This document shows positions 35,801 through 47,800 of a stretch of DNA of 64,000 bases, piece after piece. This DNA is from Arcuatula senhousia (Eukaryota; Mollusca; Bivalvia; Mytilida; Mytilidae), in assembly GCA_963971305.1 (NCBI GenBank), contig OZ020306.1:56518686-56582685 (forward strand), read 5' to 3'. Made by a program: the position numbers and the translations under genes. How positions within the stretch are numbered: position 1 is the first letter of the stretch; every line of letters begins with the position of its first letter. The notes beneath the pieces were generated by a model. It made no database searches, had not been told where the DNA came from, and saw nothing but the letters and a program-made list of their open reading frames with translations.

Positions 35801-38800
35801 AACTATAGGTCCTAGGTTGATGAAACTTGGTATGCATATGCCTCAGTAGTAGCTTAGCACAGTTGCATCCCCATCTTTTGACCTTGACCTTGATTTTTCG
35901 GTTGAGTGACTTTGACAATTTTCAATACATATAATAGCAATGGAAAAGTTTTGCGAGCACCTCCATATCTCAAATACTATAGATCCTAGGTTGATGAAAC
36001 TTGGTATGCATATTCCCCAGTAGTAGCTTAGCACAGTTGCATCCCCATCTCTTGACCTTGACCTTTATTTTCCGGTTGAGTGACTTTGATTATTTTTATT
36101 GCATATATTTGCAATGTTTAAGTTCTATAAACATCTTTTGATCTCAGAAACTGAAAATCCATGTAAATTCAAAATATAGTGGAAGTAAGAAAGAATAATT
36201 GTTTCTGATGGTGCCGGCAGGCGAGACATACTTTAGTGTTAACTCTTGTTTACTTATTTCCATTTGTTCGGTTTAGCAAAAGTGACTGTATGCTATTTTG
36301 GGCCCCTTTAATTGCCCATTTTAGCTCATACATTAAAACACATGCCATATCTTAGTCAGGTACACAATAGTCTTTTTATAAAATGCATATTTCATCTCCA
36401 TAGGATGAACAAATTACAATATGAATGGATTTTAGTGTGAAATCATTATGTTTTGAAGGCCCTTCTGGCCCCTTTTTGACACTCCTATAGCCCTTTTTAG
36501 AGTCTCAATTTGCTGAATTCTTTTATTATGTAGTACATTAGCCTAAGGTCTACCTAATTACCAAGTTTCATGAAGATCGGACCACAAATACATGGAAAAT
36601 TAGCCCTTATTATGTCGACCGAAACGCAGTTATTCGGTAGACATATTGTTATTGTCGCGTTTATTTTTTTTCATTATTATGTCGACCGAAACGCAGTTAT
36701 TCGGTAGACATATTGTTATTGTCGCGTTTATTTTTTTTCATTATTATTCTTATTCTTATTATTCTTATTCTTATTATTCTTATTCTTATTGTCGCCAATT
36801 TTAGTCCAAACCATAACTCCTGAACCGTTTTATATTGCGGATCCAAACTTGGTATGATGATACGTGATCATGATATCTGTTGCGGTAGAAATTTTCGCAA
36901 CCAAGATGGCTGCCATTTCAAAGATGGCCGCCATTTTACGTAAAAAAAGTCGCGTTTTCTGATTGAAACAAAAATTTATTTTACGCTATATTATAGGATG
37001 GTGAGTTGAGGCGTGACGAAAAAAATGTCGAAAAATTCAAAATGGCCGCCATTTCCCGTAAAAATTGAACATTCTCCGATTTTAACGAAACTTTATATTT
37101 AAGGTATATGAAGGATGGCGAGTTCATACGCGGAGTAAGAAATGTCGAAAAATTCAAAATGGCCGCCACTTCCTTTAAAAATGAAAAATTTTCAAAGGAT
37201 GGCGAGTTCAAAAAGTTCAAAAAATTCAAAATGGCCGCCACTTCCAAATTTTTTTTTTCAAAATTTTAACGAAATTTTTTTTTTAAGAGTTTTGAAGGAT
37301 GACCCATTCAAAAATTTCAAAAAATTCAAAATGGCCGCCATTTCCCGTAAAAATTTCCTTTAAAAATGAAAAATGTTTCAAAGGATGGCGAGTTCAAAAA
37401 GTTCAAAAAATTCAAAATGGCCGCCACTTCCAATTTTTTTTTTTCAAAATTTTAACGAAATTTTTTTTTTAAAGAGTTTTGAAGGATGACCCATTCAAAA
37501 ATTTCAAAAAATTCAAAATGGCCGCCATTTCCCGCAAAAATTTAACATTCTCCGATTTTAACGAAACTTTATATTTAAGGAATATGAAGGACGGCAAGTT
37601 GATATGCGAGGTCAGAAATGTCGAAAAATTCAAAATGGCCGCCATTTTCCTTAAAAGTGAACATTCTCTGATTTTAACGAAACTTTATATTTAGGAGTTT
37701 CAAATGATGGCGAGTTCAAAAATTCCAAAAAAATTCAAAATGGCCGCCACTTCCGTAATTATTGAAAATTCTCAGAATTTAACAAAACTTGATATTTTAG
37801 GTGTTAGAAGGATGGCGAGTGGGAATATAGAGTCAAATATTAAAAAAATCATTAAAATGGCTGCCGACAGTGTCAAATATGTCGTAAAAGATAAGGCAAC
37901 GGTCGACATCTGCTATTGCTGGCAATGGCAATTCTAGTTATGTCGACCGAAACGCAGTTATTCGGTAGACATATTGTTATTGTCGCGTTTATTTTTTTTC
38001 ATTATTATTCTTATTATTCTTATTATTCTTATTATTGTCGCCAATTTTAGTCCAGATCATAACTAAAGAACTGTTTTATATTGCGGATCCAAACTTTGTA
38101 TGATGATACGTGATCATGATATCTGTTGCGGTAGAAATTTTCGCAACCAAGATGGCTGCCATTTCAAAGATGGCCGCCATTTTACGTAAAAAAAGTCGCG
38201 TTTTCTGATTGAAACAAAAATATATTTTACGCCATATTAAAGGATGGCGAGTTGAGGCGTGACCAAAAAAATATCGAAAAATTCAAAATGGCCGCCATTT
38301 CCCGTAAAAATTGAACATTCTCCAATTTTCACGAAACTTTATATTTAAGGTATATGAATGATGGCGAGTTCATAGGCAGAGTAAGAAATGTCGAAAAATT
38401 CAAAATAGCCACCACTTCCTGTAAAAATGAAAATTTTTCCGATTTCCACGAAAATTTATATTTAGGTGTTTCAAAAGATGGCGAGTTCAAAAAGTTCAAA
38501 AAATTCAAAATGGCCGCCACTTCCAAAATTTATTTTTTTTCAAAATTTTAACAAATTTTTATTTTTAAGAGTTTTGAAGGATGACCGATTCAAAAATTTC
38601 AAAAAAATCAAAATGGCCGCCATTTCCCGTAAAAATTGAACATTCTCCGATTTTAACGAAACTTTATATTTAAGGAATATGAATGATGGCGAGTTCATAC
38701 GCGGAGTAAGAAATGTCGAAAAATTCAAAATGGCCGCCTTTTTCCGTAAAAAGTGAACATTCTCAGATTTTAACGAAACTTTATATTTAGGAGTTTCAAA

Positions 38801-41800
38801 TGATGGCGAGTTCAAAAATTCCAAAAAATCAAAATGGCCGCCACTTCCGTAATTATTGAAAATTCTCAGATTTTAACAAAACTTGATATTTTAGGTGTTT
38901 GAAGGATGGCGAGTGGGAATATTGAGTCAAATATTAAAAAAATCATTAAAATGGCTGCCAACAGTGTCAAATATGTCGTAAAAGATAAGGCAACGGTCGA
39001 CATCTGCTATTGCTGGCAATGGCAATTCTAGTTCTTATTATTCTTCTTCTTCTTCTTCTTCTTCCGCACTCTAAAAAACGCTTGTCCGTTTATAGCCGAA
39101 GAGATGTGAAGACTGAGCTTTATGAAACTTTCCACAGTGAAAGGGCACATATCAGAGGTGTGCACAACGTTTTCGAAATTTTCAAAATGGCCACCGTTTT
39201 CGAGTAAACAGCGAAAGTTCATTATATAGGACATTGCTATATCTCGGTAACCTAGGTGGTGAGGACCTTGAAACTTGGTAGGATTATAGAGCTTGATGAG
39301 TACTACAAAAATATGCAAAAAAAATTTGAAGCGATATTTACGGTTTTTCCGCAAAATGCGAAAATGTGAAATTTCAAAATCCAAGATGGCCGCCAAAATT
39401 TAAAAGTGCTTGGATTTTGATAAAAATTAATATTCTGGTAGATTTTGATGTTGCGAGTAATACTCCACATACGAGGTGTCCATAAGGACTTCGAAATTTT
39501 TAAAATGGCCGCTTTTTAAAAGTAAATAACAAAAGTTCATTATATAGGACATTGTCATATCTCAGTAACCCAAGTGATGAGCACCTTGAAACTTTGTGGT
39601 ATTATAGAGCTTGATAAGTACTACAAAAATATTTAAAAAGTTCTAAAGAGATATTTACAGTTTTTTCCATAAAATGCAAAAAGTAAAATTTCTAAATCCA
39701 AGATGGCCGCCAAAATTTTAGAATCCTTTTATTTTTGATAAAAATTGGTATTCTGGTAGATTTTGATGTTGCAAGTAATATTCCACATTAGAGGTGTGCA
39801 CAACGTTTTCGGAACTTACAAAATGGCTGCCGTTTCTGAGTAAACAGAGAAAGTTCATTATATAGGACATTGCTTTACCTGAGTAGCCTAGGTGGTGAGG
39901 ACCTTGAATCTAGGTAGGATTTTAGAGCGTAATGAGTTCTATAAAACTGAAAAGGCAGTATTCTTGCTGCTTTAATGTACATCTGGTTCGTTTGGGGAAC
40001 ATCTGTGACGGCTGCCGTCACAATCAGTCCTCGTTACATAGATAAAATGCCACTATTTAATCATTTTTTAATGAATTGATTTGAATGGCGTATAAATTTA
40101 GACTGCAGTAGTCATGACGACGACGCAATAGAATTCACGACGTCATAATTGACTTTGACCGGAAAGGATGCAAGAGTGAAAATATTTTTGTTATTTCACA
40201 CTGTGAGTTTACCGGATTTTATTTCACTGGGAAAAATCGGTTTTTCATATGCAACTATGTAATAAGCACCTACTATTTAAAAATTTGATCAGAATGATTT
40301 TTGGGGTTTTCCATAGGGGAACATGGACTTAGCCATTCCACTACAAGGGGGTACCCATCTCTTATCCGCAACTCCTCCTAAACCCCTTGATGGATTTTCA
40401 TAAAACTTTCAAACAATCTTTGTGACATAATGTAGATGTTTTAGAATTTTAAAATTTGACATGATAAATATTTTGGGGGCGAGGGGTATTAATTTGTGAG
40501 CTACTGCTCACAGTTTTTCTAATTTATTTACATGTATTTAGAAAGGTTCAGGATTCCATTTTCTCATTTTCATATGCATGTTATTTTTCAGGAGAACCAT
40601 TTGACACCAGAGGTTTTTGGTGAAATCTTGTATGAGAACTACCTATTTGATATTCCTAAAATATTTGACCTTTGTGTACTCTATGGAGAGGGGAATTCCC
40701 AACTGCTGACTAAAATGATAACTAACATATTTACCCAGCAGTCAAAGTACAATGATGATCTACTCTGTGCAATTCCTACCATCATTCAGGTTATAACAGC
40801 AAATGTTATGTTTATACTCTTGCAAACAAAGTTTGAGGGGTACATGTATATACTATAACAGGATTATCACCCAGCCTATCCTTTTGTCCACATACAGACT
40901 TGGTGAAATAGATTGAAGGTCTGTCTGACCAAATGTCATTTTGAGCTCACTTGGACCAAAGGTCCATGTGAGCTTTTACCATCACTTGGCGTCCGTCGTC
41001 GTCGTCGTCGTCGTCTTCGTCGTCCGTTAACAACTTTTCAAAAATCTTCTGCTCTGAAACTATTGTGCAGAATTCAATAAAACTGGGTATGATTGATATT
41101 TAGGATGTCCTGCACCAAACTTTTGTTTCGATTTTTGATCCGTCAAAAAACATGGCCACTGTTACTAAAAATAGACCAGGGGGGTCAGACTACTGTTTTT
41201 CGCTTATAAATCAAAAAGTATAAGAGATAGATGAAATCTGATGTCTTATTACTGCTTCAGCATCTAAAGCTCTACAAAAGTCTCCTCTGAGTCGAAGTTG
41301 TCAGATGACCCCTTAAAGGAGTTACTGCCCCTTAAAGGTGAAAAATAGCATTTTTTCATGTTTTTGGCTTCTAAAATGAAAACTATTAATTATAGATAGA
41401 GAAAAGTTGTTGCTTGCTTAAATGTTCAGCTCATTTAGTTCTACAAAAGTGTCCATAGGGTCGAAGTTGTCAGATGACCACTTATAGGGGTTACAGCCCC
41501 ATGTAGGCATAAAAAAGTGATTTTGGCCTATAGAATGAAAACTATTGCAGATAGAGAAAAGCTGTTGATTGCTTAAATGTTCAACTCATTGAGTTCTACA
41601 ATAGTCTTCATAGGGTCGAAGTTGTCAGATGACCCCATATAGGGGTTATGGCCCCTGAAAGGCAAAAAATAGTCTTTTTGGCCTATAGAATGAAAATTAT
41701 TGCAGAAAGAGAAAAGCTGTTGCTTGCTTAAATGTTCAGCTCATTGAGTTCTACAATAGTCTTCATAGGGTCGAAGTTGTCAGATGACCCCATATAGGGG

Positions 41801-44800
41801 TTACGGCCCCTTAAAGGCAAAAAATACTGTTTTAGGCCTACAGAATGAAAACTATTGCTAAAAGAGAAAAGCTGTAGCTTGCTTAAATGTTCAGCTTATT
41901 TAGCTCTACAAATGTGTTCTTAGGGTCGAAGTTGTCAGATGACCCCTTTAAGGGGTTATGGCCGTTTAAAGGTGAAAAATAGTGTTTTTTGCCTATAGAA
42001 TGAAAACTATTGCAGATAGAGAAAAGCTCTTTCCTGCTTAAACATTCAGCTCATTTAGCTATACAAAAGTCTTCATAGGGTTGACATCAAGACCAGGTGA
42101 GCGATTCAGGCTCCTGGGAGCCTATTGTTTAGCTTTTCTCTCTATATGTCAAACAAAATTTTTTCAAATTTTCCATCTGACCAAATCAAATTTTGTCTGA
42201 CATTTGGTTCGGTCAGACACATTTTGCCATGTCTGCACATACAGGTATCTTTGTAAGTACAACTGTTCCTTAATTGTTTAATGTATTTTAATGAAACATT
42301 ATAATGAAAGAAATATGTAGATTTAAATGGAGAAATTCCATTCCACTTGGATATCATTAAGGAATGATAGTTGGACTTGAGTTGATTCTCAAAACCTATA
42401 AAAAACAAAGGCAAAACCGGAATTCATGAAGACAACAGTGCTTACCGGTAATAGAAAAAGCACAAAATACAATTAAATTGAAATCAACAATGTTAAAAAG
42501 CCTGGCAACAATTATGTGAAAGCTCTCAAGTTTTCTCTTTGTCCATCATTTTGCGCATTCACATTTTATTAACATGAAAATTATAAGGAATACAGATATG
42601 AAATCTAAACAATTGATTTATACCATTTAAGAATTCGCATATAACTTGGGTTTCATAATTCACGGGGTATCAATTTTCGTGGTTTTTCGTAGATGGACTT
42701 GATTCACAAATTTCTGATCATTTTTCATCAAATTACGAAAATTGGTACTCATGAAAATAAATGAATCCACAATAAAACATCATGTCAATCATTTTAACAT
42801 TTTTGGAAGAAAAAAAACCCAGATTTTTTGGTGAGTGGCACTCCCTGATTTTGTCAGTGTTCTAATAATCTTATTTGTTTAAAATGTTTTCAGGTATTCC
42901 ATGACATAGGCACTAAATGTGGGATAAACATAGATAAACATGGAAGTTTCTCACCCCAGAAACTAACAACAGCAGACATGTCACCTTTGGTTACCATGGC
43001 GATATCCGATTTCCAGGACATCATTTTATATTTAGCTGATATAGCCTTGACCTTAGCAAACTTCATGGAAATTTACCCTAAGTCTTGTGAAGCTTTTCAA
43101 CAAGAGTATTTTATACCCAGGTAAATGTGTTCACATTTTTACAAAGTATGGTTTCTATACGACCACAAAATTTTGCGATCATATTATGTTATGGTGATGT
43201 TGTCGTTGTCGTTGTCGTTGTCGTCTGGGGACACTTTGGTTTCCGTGCGATAACTTTAGTTATGGTAGACCAATTGTTATAAAGTTTTGGTATGATGTTT
43301 GTTACGACTAAAGGAAGGTTGGTATTGCATTTGAGGTTTGTGGCCCCTACTGTTAAAGAAAAAGGGGCCAAAGGGGGCAAAATAGGTGTTTTAACAAAAC
43401 TGCTGTAGAACATTGATTTTTCATCTGATTTTGGTCATTCATTTTTAATTGTATGCCTCAATAAATTCTTTCAGTAAAAAGTATCTACAACTAAGATGTA
43501 TCTTGCACTATTAAAAAAAGGGGCCACACCTGAACAAATTGACTTTTTTATTTGTTGTCCGATTTTCAAAATCTCTTTTTTCATTGGAATCCTTGTAAAA
43601 ATTCCTGCCTGCATTTTCAATCAGATTTGCAATATCTCCTACCGTTTTTGAGAAAATAGGGGTCAAAGGGGCCAAAAACATCAATTTTAATTCAATGCAA
43701 TTAAATGTATGTTGTTCAAACATTATTTTCATTATTTTTTATTTGATTAAAACAGGCCTTAAATATTCATTCTAATTTCCAAATCTTTTTTTCATTGGAA
43801 TCCTTGTAAAAATTCCTGCCTGCGTTTTTCAGGGGCAAAAAACACCATTTTTTTAAAGTTTGTTGAGGAAAATAGTTTTTCACAAGCAATTTAGTTGTAG
43901 TGGACCAGTTAATTGTTATGAAGTTGATGTTTATATTCAATAAAGGAAGTTTCTTTTTGCATTTTGGGTTTGTGGCCCTAACCATTATAGAAAAATGGGC
44001 CAGTTGTTATGAATATGTTTTAATATAATTATATCCACTAAAGGAAGCTTCTTATTGCATTTGGGGTTTAAATGTTGATGTTAATATATATGGGTCATTA
44101 TGCATTTTTAAGTCCACCGCAGGATGCATGTGTCAAAAAGCTTTGTAAGTCCACCATGGGCTGCATTAGACCAAAGCAATAGACCATCCATATTTGGCCT
44201 CCAATGTACAGGGTTCAACTGGTTGCGGTCGTATCATGCTGCACTCGGCGTAGCTTTTTATGGCCCGACCACGTATGTGGATCGGACATATAGTTTTACC
44301 CTTGTCCGTCCGTCCGTCCGTACGTCCGTACGTCCGTCCGTAACACTTTGGTTAAGTTCTTGGTTAAGGTCCATTACTGGGATAGTAGATGTTGGGGGTC
44401 AATGATATTTCACCACCTGATGGGTCTTGGGTAGGGCTACACCACCCACTAGAAATTAGGTCACTGTGACCTATATTTTATGCATGAACGACTTCGGTTA
44501 AGTTCTTGGTTAAGGTCCATAACTTGGATACTAGATGTTTGGGGTCAATGATATTTCACCACTAGATGTGTCTTAGGTAAGGTGACACCACCCAATAGAA
44601 ATTAGGTCACTGTGACCTATATTTTACGCATGAATGACTTTGGTTAAGTTCTTGGTTAAGGTCCATTACTCGGATACTAGATGTTGGGGGTCAATGATAT
44701 TTCACCACCAGATGGGTCTTGGGTAGGGCTACACCACCCACTAGAAATTAGGTCACTGTGACCTATATTTTACGCATGAATGACTTTGGTTAAGTTCTTG

Positions 44801-47800
44801 GTTAAGGTCCATAACTTGGATACTAGATGTTGGGGGTCAATGATATTTCACCACTAGATGTGTCTTAGGTAAGGTGACACCACCCAATAGAAATGAGGTG
44901 ACTGTGACCTATATTTTACGCATGAATGACTTTGGTTAAGTTCTTGGTTAAGGTCCATATCTTGAATACTACATGTTAGGGGTCAATAATATTTCACGTA
45001 TCCCAGGTAATGCACATTGAGGGTCGATGATATTTCAAGAACGGGAGGGCCATCCTGTGGCTCATAGACACATTTTCTAGTTATTTAAAGTTTGGTAATA
45101 TTGTTCAAAATTTAAGGCCCAAATTTGTTTGGGAAAATAAAATTGTAATCATCTCAGAAAAATAAAATCCCCAAACTAAAAATAAAGATTGATATCTAAA
45201 CTTCTATTTAAATAATTATCTTGACTAGAGCATATGATTCTAATCAATAAACATGTATAAAACTGTTCCTTTTCTTTTTATTTTTAAATAATATGAATTA
45301 ATTCTTTTCCAGGCTAGCTGAATTTTATGATTCCATTTTCCCAGCTTTATTAGAAGCTATAAAGACAAGAGAATTTGATGATGTCAGGTATTTGATTGAA
45401 ATATACTACCAGTATTATATATCGGTACTTTGAAATATATTTTGATTGAAGTTAATGTGCCTGTCCTAAGCCAGGAATCTTACGCAAAGCTTTTGTATTT
45501 GTCTTTTGATGTTTTCTGTTCCTTGTTGTAAAGAAAATGTATGGAAAGAAAAGTACTCATACCTAAAAAGTTAAAACAGGGTAGTCAAAATGATTATTGG
45601 GAATATTGATCATGTACAGTACAAGAACAATAATTTGGTGTTTTTACAATTTTAAATTCAGACAATTTGAAAGTCTTGTCATATTTGTTAAGAAATGAAA
45701 AATTGCTTTCTATTCTTAAAAGTTGCTATCTGAAATTTCAGTTGTGACATTAAATTTTCCATCATTTCTTGTGTATTTACATTGCAGTTACCAGAAGTTA
45801 CTGAAGAGGAAACTGAAGCAAGCCTCCACCTCATTTATGAAGGTTGTCAATGCTATGATTAACCACTGCTTTGTACAGCCTATACTGGAACAAAGGTATA
45901 GTGTAACTGGTCAACCCCTCCAGCCCCCCCCCCAAAAAAAAAACCCAAAGAAAACCGAAACAAAATAACCCCCCCAAAAAAACAAAAACAAAAACAAAAA
46001 ACTCAACAAGAATATGTCCAAAAGACATTAATGTCACATCTAACAATATTTACGATGGATGGACAGACAAACATACCTGAAACCTATATGCCCACTACTT
46101 TCTCAGATAGGGCATAAAAACAACAACAACGAAATACAAAAGAACACCCCCAAGGGTTGGAGTGGTAATATGACAAATTACTGCTTCCTTAGCCTATACT
46201 AGAATAGAGGTCTAGTAAAACTGATGTTTCAAAAAAGAAAAGAAAAATGGAAAACTTAGATAGCAGGGTTTTCACACATCCTTGAAACCTGGAAAAACCC
46301 TTGAATTTCATTTGTCAGTTCAAGGTCCTTGAATTTTGAATAAAAAATGAAAATATGCTTGAAAAACCCTGTAATTTGATAGTTTGACAATCAATAGGTT
46401 AAAAATTGAACTGTTTCACACAAAATTTCATCAGGGACTGAACTTTTGTAGACTATTTTCATCCTGGAAAATAACCTAAATACCCTTGAAAAGTCCTGGA
46501 AAAACCCTTGAATTTTGCAACAACATTAGTGGCAACCCTGAGATAGGAAGAGGCTGTAATATGACAAATCACTGCTTTGCGTTGTTTAGCCTAGAACAGA
46601 GGTCTAGTGTAACTGATGTTTGCCTGTTAAACTCTCTACATATCAGGCTGCCTTTGTTTTCTATGGCAACCACAACATTCTTGATATAAACATACAGGGA
46701 ATGATTTCATAAAAAGTTTGAAAAGTATTTTTATATAAGAATACTACTTGATTTGTTTTTTGCAGTTCTGATGTGGCAGAGTGTATTGAGGGATTCATTG
46801 AAACATTTTCATCAGTTTTAGCAGACAGAAGGTTTGTTTTTATAAAGCATGAACTATCAAATAAATATGTATACAATGTATAGCTAACAAGCAAACAAAT
46901 AACAAAAGCGAACAAGAACAGAAATTAAGAAACATTTAAAATTTCACATTAATTTGAAATATATTTTTACTGTTTAGTTGAATTGCTGAGTGTAAGATTA
47001 CAAATTCTATTGCTCATATTGATTTTCAAGAACTTTTAATCGAACTTTGAAATGAAATGTTTAAATTTACATGTGCTTAAAACTACTTAGAATGTGAATA
47101 ATTTTTTTTTTTAATCTTAAGATAATTATTTGAAGTCAGACAATATAGAAAACTTACATTTAACATCATTCTTATTTTTATTGAACAGATTTTTAGCAGA
47201 CTTGGATGGTTGCTACCAAGTACAGGTGTACCTAGATATAATCACACAGTCTACAAAAGATGTGTATCCTTTATAACAAAGTCTTAAATTTAAAGTTAAC
47301 TTTTGTTCACCAGTGATTAGTTTGTGTCAAATGTTTGTTTATGCATGCATGTACATTTTATAACTTTATAATGCATGTATGATAAACATTGGCAATTTTG
47401 AAATTACTTTATTTTTAGAATGCCTAATATTTCCAGTTTTCAATGAAAATGCTATTTGTTAAAAATACCTTCCTCTAAATATGCTAAAAGATGGCAACAA
47501 AACCCTAGGGCAACCAAAGTAATTAAAGCAGGCATTACATACAACAAAAATAAGTTCTGCTTTGGCAATGACCTTTTACTGGCATTTTAAAAGAAAAGGT
47601 GTGTTGAATTAGGTTTTTAGCTCCATACCATCCTTATTGTCTTATATGATATGTCTACTGTTTCCTTAAATACATCAGTGATGAAACCAGGATCCAGTAC
47701 ATTCAAGAAGCTGTCCAATCAGCATTTGCGACTTATGGTAAAAGGAGAAAACCAACAGGAGGAATGAACAGAGGTGGAAGAACAAGTCCTGATGGTTCTC

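Larger units (their letters stand above)
32078..36612 (+). mobile_element. Tandem pair of GTCGACC-family units with nested copies
   Basis: Two units (32078-34588 and 34589-36612) start with head TGTCGACCGAAACGCAG / TTCGGTAGACA and ATTGTTATTGTCGCG. They share about 1.0 kb of near-identical sequence (attcttccgactaaatattt ... acaaatacatggaaaattag) and lack the family tail. Unit 1 is split by a complete family member at 32154-33562, unit 2 by a GTCTCGCC element at 35348-36248. Two different nested insertions in near-identical units imply duplication first, insertion after. Confidence 0.75.
32023..40033 (+). mobile_element. GTTCCCCAAAC-family outer element containing a 7-kb nest
   Basis: Head TGTTCCCCAAACGAAG / TGTGGGAACA, then ATATTGTTTTTACTCCGTTT and a TTA tract at 32023-32077. 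Its own body resumes at 39032 (ttcttattattcttcttc, then two to three modules with atctcggtaacctaggtggt and cttgaaacttggtaggatta). The tail at 39987-40033 is TTTGGGGAACA plus perfect hairpin TGTGACGGCTGCCGTCACA and CTCG before TTA. The interval 32078-39031 is inserted in its TTA tract. Confidence 0.85.

Noticed and set aside
32454..39396. Many 60-120 codon ORFs on the minus strand of intron 4 with recurring MAAILNF words
   Set aside because: They are translations of the tandem ATGGCCGCC modules; they start and stop with module boundaries and have no independent coding support.
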